Source of the DNA: Psychroflexus tropicus DSM 15496
GTDB taxonomy: Bacteria > Bacteroidota > Bacteroidia > Flavobacteriales > Flavobacteriaceae
Assembly: GCF_000378765.1 (NCBI RefSeq)
Contig: NZ_KB905343.1
Location: forward strand, 541,218-605,217
Length of the DNA: 64,000 nucleotides
Direction: 5' to 3'
A program made the translations under genes and the position numbers. How positions within the stretch are numbered: the stretch's first letter is position 1; each line of letters opens with the position of its first letter. Below, piece by piece: positions 33,926 to 42,873 of this stretch. The notes under the pieces are model-generated. The model was not told the origin of the DNA, ran no database searches, and was given only the letters and a program-made list of their open reading frames with translations.

Positions 33926-35054
33926 GAGCTAAGGGCTTAAAAAATGTAAATCCTTCTTGCTGAAGCAATTCTGGATGAAAAATCTTGATCAAATCTTTCA
34001 GAATCAGATCTGGTCTATTGGGGCCAAGTTCATAAAACAAAACACCGCCGGTTTCACCAGTTGTGAGGCTCATGGTATAAATTTTTTGCTTCTGGAAGGC
34101 ATCAAATTCAGTGTAGTGCGCATTGCTGTCTTCCATTTGAGCGTAAGAGATAAATGATCCGGGAGAAATCCAGAAGTCAGCCTCCTTTGCATCCTGAAGC
34201 ACTTTTTCGAAAGAAAAAGCTGCGCTGCCCTTACCTTTGGTGTTTTTATAAATATAGTCGGCGTGGGCATCTTCAAATAATTGGGCTTGCCAGCTGCTGC
34301 CATAAGGTAAATACCAGCGGTCCTGATACATTGCTCCAGAAATGACACTTGGCTTGTGGTCTTGCTTTTTGGCAATAGCTTTGAGGCGAAGATAATCCTC
34401 TTCAACTTTTTTAAATGCTTTCTGAGCAGCCTCAAGTTCGCCTAAAAACGCACCAAAAAATTTGATCCATTCCGCTTTTCCAAGCACGTCTTTCTCCAGC
34501 CAGTCTCCGTTGTAAACTACAGGAATTCCTGATTTTTGAATTTGATTTAGAACCTTGTTTTGACCTTCAATGGCGAAACTAAAAACCACATCGGGATTTA
34601 CAGAAAGAAGAATTTCAGTATTTAGGCTTTCATTTGTTCCCAACTCTTTGAGTTTTCCCTGGTCGATCAATTGGCGAGCTTCTTTAGAGGATATATAGTC
34701 CAGATTAGGAAATCCGACAAGTGAATTTATTTTGTTCAAAGTAATTAATGAGGGGATATGTGTGGTGGACGTTGTGACCAGTTTTTTAATTGGCAACTCA
34801 ATGATTTCATCATAGGAGACTTCTTCAGGTATAGGTTCCTCTTTATTTAGAAGCAAATATTCTATTTCTTCTTGAGCGTCTTGCCAGGGTGAATGGACAA
34901 TGACTTTTGAAAATCCATCGTACTCCAAAATCGAAAATCCATCAGCATAGTCAATTGGAACTTGAGTGACATTCAATTTGTCTTCTGAAGTTGTTTCAGC
35001 TTTTTTACAAGATAAAAAACACAATAAGGAGAACACAGCAATCCAAAGTCTCAT
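33918..35054 (-). CDS. btuF: ABC transporter substrate-binding lipoprotein (BtuF-like)
   Basis: A 378-residue lipoprotein (CFLSCKK, lipid-bearing Cys16) of the helical-backbone binding protein class. IKKLVTTSTTHIPSL, LVGFPNLDYIS, NPDVVFSFAIEGQNKVLNQIQKSGIPVVY (in pieces), WIKFFGAFLGE and the C-terminal LGPNRPDLILKDLIKIFHPE match the BtuF/FhuD-type fold. It should deliver B12 to the BtuC/D complex. A promoter with TTG-N18-TACTTTTG precedes it. It has no riboswitch of its own. Confidence 0.85.
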   Translation of the reverse strand: MRLWIAVFSLLCFLSCKKAETTSEDKLNVTQVPIDYADGFSILEYDGFSKVIVHSPWQDAQEEIEYLLLNKEEPIPEEVSYDEIIELPIKKLVTTSTTHIPSLITLNKINSLVGFPNLDYISSKEARQLIDQGKLKELGTNESLNTEILLSVNPDVVFSFAIEGQNKVLNQIQKSGIPVVYNGDWLEKDVLGKAEWIKFFGAFLGELEAAQKAFKKVEEDYLRLKAIAKKQDHKPSVISGAMYQDRWYLPYGSSWQAQLFEDAHADYIYKNTKGKGSAAFSFEKVLQDAKEADFWISPGSFISYAQMEDSNAHYTEFDAFQKQKIYTMSLTTGETGGVLFYELGPNRPDLILKDLIKIFHPELLQQEGFTFFKPLALE

Positions 35055-35072
35055 AATAAGATCATTTTAAAA

Positions 35073-35101
35073 CAAAAGTAGGATTAATTATTTTGATGCA
35101 A
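35073..35101 (-). promoter_or_regulatory. Promoter of the btuF-btuC-btuD-like operon
   Basis: On the minus strand TTG (35101-35099), an 18-bp spacer and TACTTTTG (35080-35073) match the Bacteroidota -33/-7 pattern, 18 bp before the btuF-like ATG. Confidence 0.55.
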
Positions 35102-35166
35102 TGCCATCAAAATTTTAGAATATCAAAATAAAATTCAATTCAACAAGCCTTTCTTTAAGAAAATTC

Positions 35167-35174
35167 TATTTTTG
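35167..35174 (+). promoter_or_regulatory. Bacteroidota -7 promoter box (TATTTTTG) of the B12 receptor operon
   Basis: TATTTTTG ends 3 bp before the first base of the cobalamin riboswitch P1 stem, exactly where the promoter of a riboswitch transcript should lie. The -33 element is not obvious. Confidence 0.55.
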
Positions 35175-35177
35175 CAA

Positions 35178-35375
35178 TGCATTTTGGTTCTCAAAGGTCG
35201 TTTTAGCCTTTGAAGATTAAAAGGGAATATCGTGAAATTCGAAAGCTGTTCCCGCAACTGTAAGCTTAGTACGTCCTAGACGTATGCTTTATTCCTCAAC
35301 TTCAAAACCACTGTACGCTTTATGTGTATGGGAAGGTTGAATAAAGACGCGAGCCAGGAGACCTGCCTTAATGCA
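35178..35375 (+). promoter_or_regulatory. Cobalamin (adenosylcobalamin-type) riboswitch
   Basis: The leader carries the conserved cobalamin aptamer order: AAAGG...CCTTT hairpin, AAAAGGGAAT, GTGAAATTCG, GCTGTTCCCGCAACTGTAAG, a variable arm, CCACTG, GGGAAGGT and the B12 box GCGAGCCAGGAGACCTGCC. TGCATT (35178-35183) and AATGCA (35370-35375) close P1. It lies 43 bp before the TonB receptor start and should lower expression of the receptor operon when cobalamin is plentiful. Confidence 0.95.
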
Positions 35376-35418
35376 TAAATTTTAAACAAAGACTTTCGGG
35401 ATAAAAGTCTAGTGGTGT

Positions 35419-37254
35419 ATGAAGCTATTGATAAGATCATTTGGTTTGATGGCTATCTTTTGTTGTTCTATTCAAGCTCAACAGGATTCCATCCAAAAGC
35501 TAGATGAAGTTGTTTTAAAAAAAACAATCTTCAAAGATTCCTCCTACACCAAAACCTATTCGATCTTAAGTGACAGTTTAATCGAAAGAAATCAAGCCTC
35601 ATTAACCAATTTGCTCAATTTTAATTCTACGATCTACTTTAAGGAAAATGGTGCAGGCATGGTGTCATCGCCATCATTTAGAGGAACTACAGCATCCCAA
35701 ACTGCAGTGCTTTGGAACGGAATCAATATCAATTCTCAAACCACTGGACAAACCGATTTTAATACAGTTGTAACCAGAGGATTTGACCAAATCATCATAC
35801 AGCCTGGTGGAGGAGGAGTGGACGTAGGTAGTAATGCTATAGGAGGAACTATCGCCTTAGAGAACCGTATAGAATATAACACCGGTTTGCAAAATCAATT
35901 TTTACTTACGGGAGGAAGCTTCAATACCTATGGTTTAAACTATGATGGGCAATATTCCAACCAATCTTCATTCTTAGGCATACAGCTCTCTCATAACGCA
36001 TCAGACAATGATTACCCATTTTTAGAATCAGATCGGATCAATGAAAATGGACAATACCAAAATAGTAACTTGGGACTAAATGCAGGATTTAAACTTTCTT
36101 CTTATGATGAGCTGAGGGTGTACTTCAATGTATTTGATGGTAAACGTCATTTTTCGCTACCCACCCCCAATGCGTTGCCAACCAAATATTACGATTTTAA
36201 TACACGCAGTTTAGTAGAATGGATTAGTGATAAGGATGGTTTACAAAACAACATCAAAGCAGCTTATCTTACAGAAAATTATGAGTTTTATCCTAATATT
36301 GAACGGGATGTGTTTTCGTTTGGAGAAGTGCGCAGCTTTATTTTGAAACATAGCACTTTGTACGAGGTATCCAGCTCTATTTCGCTTATTGGTCGATTGA
36401 ATTACATTCGCAACGATGGAACTGGGTCTGATATCGAATCTGAAACCAGAAATCTTGGTTCTGCCGTAGTTGGTCTTAAACATCAACTGTCTGACGATGT
36501 GATTTACGAAGTCAACTTGAGACAAGAGCTTAACCAAGATTTTGAAAATCCGTTTCTTTATTCTTTCGGAATTCAAGCCTCACTCTCTGATTTTTATGCC
36601 ATTAAGGCCAATACTTCAAAGAGTTTCAGGATACCAACTTTCAATGATTTGTACTGGCAAGGTCTTGGGAATTCTGAGTTACTGCCAGAATTGTCTTACC
36701 AGGGCGAATTGTCTCATGTGTTTACTTGGAGCAAACAGCGGATCCAGTTGACGACCTACTACAACCAAGTAGAAAATTTGCTGAACTGGGTTCCAGATAT
36801 TTCTGGAATATGGCGTCCTCAAAATACAGACGAAGTAGAAATTTATGGTCTAGAAGTGCTTACTCACTTAGAAAAACAATGGGGAGATCATGAAATAACT
36901 TTCGATCAGACTTACGCTTACACAGTATCAGAAAATAAGGCAACTGGTAATCAGTTGATTTACGTACCTTATCATAAAGTGACAGCAGCACTATCTTATA
37001 ATCTTAGACGGTTTTCCGCATTTTACCAGCAATTGTATAACGGCCAGGTATTTACGACTACAGACAATGCCCAAGAACAAATACTTGGTGACTTTTCTGT
37101 TGCCAACATTGGTTTAGAATATGATTTAGGTAAAACTCAAAATTATGAGGTTGGAGTTCAGTTACTTAACCTTTGGAATGTAGCCTATCAAAGTGTCCAA
37201 AACCGACCTATGCCCGGACGAAACATTAATGCTTATGTCAATTTAACATTTTAA
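35419..37254 (+). CDS. btuB: TonB-dependent outer membrane cobalamin receptor (BtuB-like)
   Basis: A 611-residue outer-membrane transporter, on the short side for the family. After a signal peptide (to about residue 20) comes a TonB box-like LDEVVLKK, a plug domain (LTNLLNFNSTIYFKENG, FRGTTASQTAVLWNGI in pieces, GSNAIGGTIALEN) and a 22-strand-type barrel ending in INAYVNLTF with a terminal Phe. The cobalamin riboswitch directly upstream assigns the substrate. It is followed after 2 bp by the surface propeller genes and is divergent from the ABC importer. Confidence 0.93.
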   Translation: MKLLIRSFGLMAIFCCSIQAQQDSIQKLDEVVLKKTIFKDSSYTKTYSILSDSLIERNQASLTNLLNFNSTIYFKENGAGMVSSPSFRGTTASQTAVLWNGININSQTTGQTDFNTVVTRGFDQIIIQPGGGGVDVGSNAIGGTIALENRIEYNTGLQNQFLLTGGSFNTYGLNYDGQYSNQSSFLGIQLSHNASDNDYPFLESDRINENGQYQNSNLGLNAGFKLSSYDELRVYFNVFDGKRHFSLPTPNALPTKYYDFNTRSLVEWISDKDGLQNNIKAAYLTENYEFYPNIERDVFSFGEVRSFILKHSTLYEVSSSISLIGRLNYIRNDGTGSDIESETRNLGSAVVGLKHQLSDDVIYEVNLRQELNQDFENPFLYSFGIQASLSDFYAIKANTSKSFRIPTFNDLYWQGLGNSELLPELSYQGELSHVFTWSKQRIQLTTYYNQVENLLNWVPDISGIWRPQNTDEVEIYGLEVLTHLEKQWGDHEITFDQTYAYTVSENKATGNQLIYVPYHKVTAALSYNLRRFSAFYQQLYNGQVFTTTDNAQEQILGDFSVANIGLEYDLGKTQNYEVGVQLLNLWNVAYQSVQNRPMPGRNINAYVNLTF

Positions 37255-37256
37255 CG

Positions 37257-38330
37257 ATGAAGAATTTTAATTTAATAATTGTAGCTGCTCTTTCAATTTT
37301 ATTTTGCAGTTGTTCCAATGAAGATCCCACGCTTCAAAACGACACGCCTGTTCCAGAAGGCGATTTTACAGATGGCTTTTTTGTGCTCAATGAGGGTGGT
37401 TTTACATACAATAATGCTTCTGTATCTTTTGTGAATGATCAAGGTGAAGTGTTCAACAACATATTTTCTTCAACTAACAATAGAAATCTTGGAGATGTAG
37501 CCCAAAGCATGAGCTTTTATGATGAACTAGCGCTTGTAGTGCTTAATTATTCCAACACCATCGAAGTCGTAAATCGATACACCTTCGAGTCTGTGGCTTC
37601 TATCGAAGATCAAATACTTAATCCACGTTATGCGAGCATTGTTGGAGATAAAGCTTATATCACCAATTGGGGCGACCCTACTGATATTGAAGATGACTAC
37701 GTAGCCATTTTGGATTTAAATACGTTCACTATTCAAGAGAAAATTGAGGTCGTAGAAGGGCCAGAAAAAATCGTAGAAGCAGATGGTAAACTTTATGTTG
37801 CCCATAAAGGGGGGTGGGGTTATGGACATGAAATCTCTGTGATTGATCTTTCTACAAATACAGTACAATCCAAAATAGAAGTAAGCGATGTTCCTGATGG
37901 TATGTTGCATAGCGAAGGTTATTTGTATGTGTTAAGTTCTGGAAAGGCTAGTTGGACAGGGGAAGTTACGAAAGGAGGAATGTTTAAAATTAACACCAGC
38001 AACCTACAAATCGAGGAAGAGTTCGATTTTCCTGATGGAGATCACCCTAAGTTTTTGGTGGAATACGATAATTCTTTACACTATATCTTAGGGAGGGATA
38101 TATTTCGTGTGGAACCATCTAATTTCAATTTGCCCAATTCACCATTTATATCCACTGCCGATCAAGATATTTCGGTACTATATGGGTTCAATATTCATAA
38201 GGACACCGTTTATGTAGCAGATGCTAAAGATTATGTTTCCAATGGTGAAGTGCATCTCTACAATACTTCAGGAGAACATCTTACTAAATACGGCGTACGT
38301 CTTATACCTAACGGATTTTATTTCAATTGA
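37257..38330 (+). CDS. BtuG-like YncE/DUF5074 beta-propeller lipoprotein
   Basis: A 357-residue lipoprotein (FCSCSNEDP, Cys19) folding, by its repeated strand pattern, as a seven-bladed YncE-like propeller: DGFFVLNEGGFTYNNASVSF, NRYTFESVASI, PRYASIVGDKAYITNWGDP in pieces, DGKLYVAHKGGWGYGHEISVIDLSTN, VPDGMLHSEGYLYVLSSG, VYVADAKDYVSNGEV. In Bacteroides, BtuG propellers cap BtuB at the surface and bind B12 very tightly. The position 2 bp after the riboswitch-controlled receptor supports the same job here. Close paralogue of the next gene. Confidence 0.78.
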   Translation: MKNFNLIIVAALSILFCSCSNEDPTLQNDTPVPEGDFTDGFFVLNEGGFTYNNASVSFVNDQGEVFNNIFSSTNNRNLGDVAQSMSFYDELALVVLNYSNTIEVVNRYTFESVASIEDQILNPRYASIVGDKAYITNWGDPTDIEDDYVAILDLNTFTIQEKIEVVEGPEKIVEADGKLYVAHKGGWGYGHEISVIDLSTNTVQSKIEVSDVPDGMLHSEGYLYVLSSGKASWTGEVTKGGMFKINTSNLQIEEEFDFPDGDHPKFLVEYDNSLHYILGRDIFRVEPSNFNLPNSPFISTADQDISVLYGFNIHKDTVYVADAKDYVSNGEVHLYNTSGEHLTKYGVRLIPNGFYFN

Positions 38331-38360
38331 TTTTAATATAAACCTTAAACAATAATTACC

Positions 38361-39656
38361 ATGAAAAACAATTACTTAGGATTACTTTTAGTCATGTTGG
38401 CTTTGTTTCCATTCAAGAACATTGCGCAAACTTATAACGACGGCGTGTTCATTTTAAATGAAGGCAATTTTGGGGCTGGAAATGCTTCTGTATCATTCTT
38501 AAACGATAACGGCACACTATCAAATGGCATCTTTACCTCAGAAAATCCAGACTTACAGGTTGGTGATACTGCTCAAAGTATGGCTTTTAATGGAGAAGAG
38601 ATCTATATTGTTGCCAACGGCAGCAATAGAATTACCGTGGTAGATAGACTTACATTTGCAGAGATTGCCACTATTGAAACTGGTTTAAACAATCCACGTT
38701 ATGTCGCTTTCGACGAACAGTCGGCTTATGTTACTAACTGGGGTGATGGAACTGTCACGGACGATGATTTTGTAGCTGTTATCGATAGATCCACCTATCA
38801 AGTTACGGAAACTATTCCTATAACAGAAGGACCAGAGGAGATCTTGCGAAGTGGTAACAGTTTATTTGTAGCACACCAAGGGGGGTTCGGTTATGGAAAT
38901 ACCATCTCGGTGATAGATCTTTCTGATGCTAATAGTATTTCAGAAATCCAAACTGGCGACGTTCCTAATTCTCTCGAAATAGATGAGAATTTCCTATACG
39001 TATTATGCGGAGGTGTACCAGATTTTACTGGAAATCCAACTGCTGGAAAACTACAGAGATTCGATTTGAACGATTTTTCTAATGTAGTAGAATTCGATTT
39101 CGAAGTCTCTGATGGGCCTAACTTTTTAGAAGTTGAAAATGGGATAGCTTATTATGTCAATTCCAATTCTATATTTCGAGTTGAATTCAGCAGTGCATCG
39201 CTTCCTGAATCACCTTTTGTAGATACCTCTGGAAGTGGATTAGTGAATACGTATGGTATGGATTTTATTGATGATGTGTTTTATGTCGCAGATGCTAAAG
39301 ATTTTGTAGCTGATGGTGAAGTCTTCACTTTTGATGCCTCTGGTAATTTTCAAACCAGTTATGCGGTAGGTAAATTGCCAATTTCTGTGTATAGATTTAA
39401 TGCCGATAATCTGTCTATTGATGATAATCCAGCTTTGGTTAATCTTAGTTTGTATCCCAACCCTGCTCAAAATAGATTTTATTTAACCAATGCAGAAGAC
39501 GCAACAGTAACAATTTATGATATGAATGGACGTTTGGTAGGCGATTTTACGTATTCAAACTCTGGAATCGGCATTTCTCAGCTCAATGCTGGTATATATG
39601 TCGTCAATATTAAAAAAGATGCTGGGTTTGCCACTAAAAAATTAATTATCGACTAA
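38361..39656 (+). CDS. BtuG-like beta-propeller with T9SS sorting domain
   Basis: A 431-residue paralogue of the previous propeller (DGVFILNEGNFGAGNASVSFL, NNPRYVAFDEQSAYVTNWGDGT in pieces, LFVAHQGGFGYGNTISVIDLSD, VFYVADAKDFVADGEVF), but with a cleavable signal peptide (KNIAQ) in place of a lipobox and a C-terminal type A sorting domain at about 360-431 (SLYPNPAQNRF, NAGIYVVNI, KKLIID). It is thus predicted to leave by the T9SS and be attached or released at the surface. Co-transcription with the receptor under the riboswitch suggests B12 capture. The dual anchoring is unusual. Confidence 0.75.
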   Translation: MKNNYLGLLLVMLALFPFKNIAQTYNDGVFILNEGNFGAGNASVSFLNDNGTLSNGIFTSENPDLQVGDTAQSMAFNGEEIYIVANGSNRITVVDRLTFAEIATIETGLNNPRYVAFDEQSAYVTNWGDGTVTDDDFVAVIDRSTYQVTETIPITEGPEEILRSGNSLFVAHQGGFGYGNTISVIDLSDANSISEIQTGDVPNSLEIDENFLYVLCGGVPDFTGNPTAGKLQRFDLNDFSNVVEFDFEVSDGPNFLEVENGIAYYVNSNSIFRVEFSSASLPESPFVDTSGSGLVNTYGMDFIDDVFYVADAKDFVADGEVFTFDASGNFQTSYAVGKLPISVYRFNADNLSIDDNPALVNLSLYPNPAQNRFYLTNAEDATVTIYDMNGRLVGDFTYSNSGIGISQLNAGIYVVNIKKDAGFATKKLIID

Positions 39657-39658
39657 TC

Positions 39659-40642
39659 ATGAAATATTTAAACATCATTATAATCCTTTTATTCACTGCA
39701 AACCTTAAAGCCCAAAGCTATCCACCGCCAGCAGGACAGGAAGGTTCTACTGCAATACCTGCTGATAGTGATATTTTTCTGAGCTGGGCCACAGGTATCA
39801 ACTTGGAGAGAGGTTTTGTGGACATAAGTAATCCAGATTTTGAAGATCAAGGCAGTAATCGCGCAAGTTTTGGGGAAGCCGAAGATGCTTTAGGAACCCC
39901 TACCAACACACCAGTAAGTTTTGGCGATGCGGGTGTTGCAATACTCACGTTTGACACTCCTATAGCTAATGGCAGCGGGTTTGATTTTGCGGTGTTTGAA
40001 AATGCATTTAGTGATACTTTTCTGGAATTAGCCTTAGTTGAAGTCAGTTCTGATGGAGAGAATTATTTCCGTTTTCCAGCTCATAGTGAAACCCAAACCG
40101 AAACTCAAGTGGGTGGCTTTGGTGCAGTAGATGCCAGATTTATAAATAACCTGGCTGGAAAATATAGAGCACTTTTTGGTACGCCTTTCGATTTAAGCGA
40201 TTTGGATGAAGATCCATTACTGGACAAAAACAATATAACCCATGTGAAACTCATTGATGTGGTAGGAAGTATCGATCCAGAATTTGCAAGTTTTGATGCC
40301 TTCGGAAATGCGATAAATGATCCGTTTCCAACTCCTTTTTTTAGCGGTGGATTCGACTTGGACGCTATTGGTGTTATCAATCAGCAGACCTTAAGTCTTA
40401 GAGAAGAAGAACTTAATTCTATGACGATATATCCCAATCCTACGGCAGATTTTATTCAGATCAAAACTACCCAGCAAATCCAACGCATAGATGTGTACTC
40501 TAGAGCAGGTCGTTTGGTGAAGCAATTTGAAAATTCAGTCGATAAAGATCGATTCGATGTCTCAGATTTGCCTGTTGGCATGTATCTTATAAAAGTTTCC
40601 ACAGATAGAAAATCTTCGTTATTAAAATTGATCAAAACATAA
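39659..40642 (+). CDS. T9SS-exported protein of the B12 receptor operon, function unknown
   Basis: A 327-residue exported protein: signal peptide (TANLKAQS), a single 230-residue domain and a type A sorting domain at about 255-327 (MTIYPNPTADF, LPVGMYLIKVS, LLKLIKT). The domain has SFGEAEDALGTPTNTPVSFGDAG and FAVFENAFSDTFLELALVEVSSDG in pieces, GKYRALFGTPFDLSDL and THVKLIDVVGS, a pattern resembling beta-sandwich carbohydrate- or ligand-binding folds. It begins 2 bp after the second propeller and ends the operon. A third cobalamin-binding or receptor-assisting surface protein is the best guess from context; I do not know the family's function. Confidence 0.72.
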   Translation: MKYLNIIIILLFTANLKAQSYPPPAGQEGSTAIPADSDIFLSWATGINLERGFVDISNPDFEDQGSNRASFGEAEDALGTPTNTPVSFGDAGVAILTFDTPIANGSGFDFAVFENAFSDTFLELALVEVSSDGENYFRFPAHSETQTETQVGGFGAVDARFINNLAGKYRALFGTPFDLSDLDEDPLLDKNNITHVKLIDVVGSIDPEFASFDAFGNAINDPFPTPFFSGGFDLDAIGVINQQTLSLREEELNSMTIYPNPTADFIQIKTTQQIQRIDVYSRAGRLVKQFENSVDKDRFDVSDLPVGMYLIKVSTDRKSSLLKLIKT

Positions 40643-40663
40643 GGGCAGACCTTATTTCAATTC

Positions 40664-40703
40664 AAAAAGGCTTTAATAATAATTTATTAGAGCCTTTATT
40701 TTA
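40664..40703 (+). terminator. Intrinsic terminator of the B12 receptor operon
   Basis: AAAGGCTTTAATAA (40666-40679) pairs with TTATTAGAGCCTTT (40684-40697), one mismatch, followed by ATTTT; 22 nt after the last stop of the operon. Confidence 0.8.
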
Positions 40704-40765
40704 AAACCACTTTAAGTCGTTAACATAAAATTTGTAATTTCGACTTACAACTTTATCAGTATACT

Positions 40766-42055
40766 TTGCTTAAACGCTTAAAGACTATAATTCAAGAGTC
40801 ACCTTTATTAAAGGTTGGCTCTTTTAATTCTGTATCTGTAGTCATAAAAATGATCACGGGTTTAGGGGTTTCGAAATTAACGGCCTTGTACCTTGGTCCT
40901 CAAGGTATAGCCCTTATAGGTAATCTGAGAAATGGCTTAGATATTGTTCATAAGTTTTCTTCTGGGGGACTGGATAATGCCGTAGTGAAGTACACATCAG
41001 ATTATCGATCTAATCCTAAAATGCTTCAAGAATTCTTATCGACATTAATTTGGTTAGGTTTAGGAAGTTGTATTCTTAGCATTGCTGTCGTTTTAATGTT
41101 TTCAGAAACAATCAACGATGCCATTTTTGGTAACAGAGACTACGTTACTATCATACGGATTCTTGCGATACTTTTGCCTCTTCATGTGGTGAATATTTAT
41201 TTGATTTCTATACTGAAAGGCGTAGGAGCATTTCATAAAGTCATAAGGGTTAATATAGCATCTCATGTCCTAAACCTGATAGGGTTCGCTTTGCTCTTAA
41301 TGTATTTTGATTTAAGAGGCGCACTTCTAGCTATTATCATTGTGCCTTCAGCAATGCTTATTGTGACGCTTTATTATTTTCAAGACTATTTTGGAATCTT
41401 CCAGGTATTTTCTCTGGCATCATTTTCTAAATTAGTACTAAAGAATTTAAGCCAGTTTGCCTTCATGACTCTTATTTCTAGTATAACATTTCCGTTTGTC
41501 TTCATTGGATTAAGGAATTCTATTATTGAAAGTATAGGAGAGCAGGAGGCCGGTTACTGGGAATCTATGCTTAGGATTTCTTCTTATTATTTATTGTTTG
41601 TCTTGTCTTTATTGAACCTCTATATTTTACCTAAGCTAGCCGATGCCAAAACTCAGTTAGAATTCAAAGGGGTAGTGTTTTCCTTTTACAAACAGATTTT
41701 GCCATTTTACATCGTTGGATTAATTATAGTCTATGTCTTTAGAGATTGGATCATTAAATTGGTGTTTTCTGAAGCGTTTTTACCAGCCGCCGATTTATTT
41801 TTTTGGCAAATAATAGGTGATTTTTTTAGAGTCTTGGCTCTAGTAATGGTCTATCAATTTCACGCAAAAAAAATGATGTGGCATTATATTTTAACCGATT
41901 TGTTTTTAGCTCTTGGTTTATATTTCTCAGCCTTATATTTTATTTCTAAAGTTGGACTTCAGGGAGTCGTTATCGGGCATGCCGTAACCTATTTTTCCTA
42001 TTTCTTACTTATCTTATTTTTGTTTAGGAAACCTTTGATTTTGAAGCAGAGATGA
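40766..42055 (+). CDS. Polysaccharide/O-antigen flippase (Wzx-like, MOP superfamily)
   Basis: A 429-residue membrane protein with about 12 hydrophobic helices. GVSKLTALYLGPQGIALIGNLRNGLDIVHKFSSGGLDNAVVKYTS (in pieces) is characteristic of the O-antigen translocase group. It moves lipid-linked repeat units across the inner membrane. Translation seems to begin at TTG (40766), since no ATG lies before the first conserved segment. The GT2 gene downstream overlaps its stop by 4 bp, forming a surface polysaccharide unit. Confidence 0.88.
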   Translation: MLKRLKTIIQESPLLKVGSFNSVSVVIKMITGLGVSKLTALYLGPQGIALIGNLRNGLDIVHKFSSGGLDNAVVKYTSDYRSNPKMLQEFLSTLIWLGLGSCILSIAVVLMFSETINDAIFGNRDYVTIIRILAILLPLHVVNIYLISILKGVGAFHKVIRVNIASHVLNLIGFALLLMYFDLRGALLAIIIVPSAMLIVTLYYFQDYFGIFQVFSLASFSKLVLKNLSQFAFMTLISSITFPFVFIGLRNSIIESIGEQEAGYWESMLRISSYYLLFVLSLLNLYILPKLADAKTQLEFKGVVFSFYKQILPFYIVGLIIVYVFRDWIIKLVFSEAFLPAADLFFWQIIGDFFRVLALVMVYQFHAKKMMWHYILTDLFLALGLYFSALYFISKVGLQGVVIGHAVTYFSYFLLILFLFRKPLILKQR

Positions 42056-42873
42056 ATCCAAAGCCTAGTTTAGAAATTTTAATTGCTACGATGAATCGAA
42101 AAGACTTGTCTTTTGTTGATGCAATGTTTCCAGTACTGGACTTATCAAGGTATAGGCTTTTAATTATTAATCAAACAAGACTTGAGGAGGATTTAATTTC
42201 TAATGTAGAAGGTATTCGAGTGATAAATTCACGTGAATTTGGATTGAGTAAGAGTCGTAATTTAGGTATTGAAAATGCTTCAGGTGATATTTTGTTGATC
42301 GCAGACGATGATATTGAGTATTTACCAGATTTTGATAAAACTATTCTTGAAGCTTACCAGACCTACAATGAAGCTAGCTTAATTTCTTTTCAATTTCTGG
42401 CTGATAGACCAGAGTACATGAAGTGTTATCCCAAAAAAGATGGATATACTAAATCTAGAAAGCAAAGTCTTACCTCATTTGAAATATCGTTCTTAAGAGC
42501 TGATATTCAATCTAATAAAATTATAATGAATGAAAATTTTGGGCTGGGAGCAGTCTTTCCAAGTGCAGAAGAGCAAGTATTTAAGGACGATGTTTTAAAA
42601 AAGGGATTAAAAATTGCTTATGTGGCAAAACCTATAGTCAAGCATTTTGGAAAAACAACAGGTTATGATCAATCTGATGTCGATTTTATAAGGGCGATTA
42701 CAGCTCAAAAATTTTTGTCTTATGGAACATATAGTTACTTATGGTTATTTAAATTCGTTTTTTTCTTATATAGGCACAGATACATTTCTTTTTTTGAGCA
42801 AGTAAAAGCTTATCAAACTGGGATGAGAGCAATTTTGGAAATCAAAGAAATAAATAATGAAAGTAAACTATAG
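42052..42873 (+). CDS. Glycosyltransferase family 2 protein
   Basis: A 273-residue GT-A enzyme. LEILIATMNRKDLSF starts the fold, SREFGLSKSRNLGIENASGDILLIADDD (in pieces) carries the acceptor-region Arg and the D-D-D metal motif near residue 83, and GLGAVFPSAEEQVFKDDVLKKG follows. A C-terminal hydrophobic helix (LWLFKFVFFLY) and basic tail probably dock it to the membrane. The sugar and acceptor are unknown. It overlaps the flippase gene, and its C-terminus resembles the small ORF that overlaps its end. Confidence 0.87.
   Translation: MNPKPSLEILIATMNRKDLSFVDAMFPVLDLSRYRLLIINQTRLEEDLISNVEGIRVINSREFGLSKSRNLGIENASGDILLIADDDIEYLPDFDKTILEAYQTYNEASLISFQFLADRPEYMKCYPKKDGYTKSRKQSLTSFEISFLRADIQSNKIIMNENFGLGAVFPSAEEQVFKDDVLKKGLKIAYVAKPIVKHFGKTTGYDQSDVDFIRAITAQKFLSYGTYSYLWLFKFVFFLYRHRYISFFEQVKAYQTGMRAILEIKEINNESKL

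Noticed and set aside
32092-35054. Heme or siderophore importer instead of B12
   Set aside because: The family cannot separate these, but the divergent receptor operon has a clear cobalamin riboswitch and BtuG-like genes, so B12 is preferred.
35167-35418. Small ORF in the btuB leader
   Set aside because: The leader is fully accounted for by the cobalamin riboswitch and the following expression platform.
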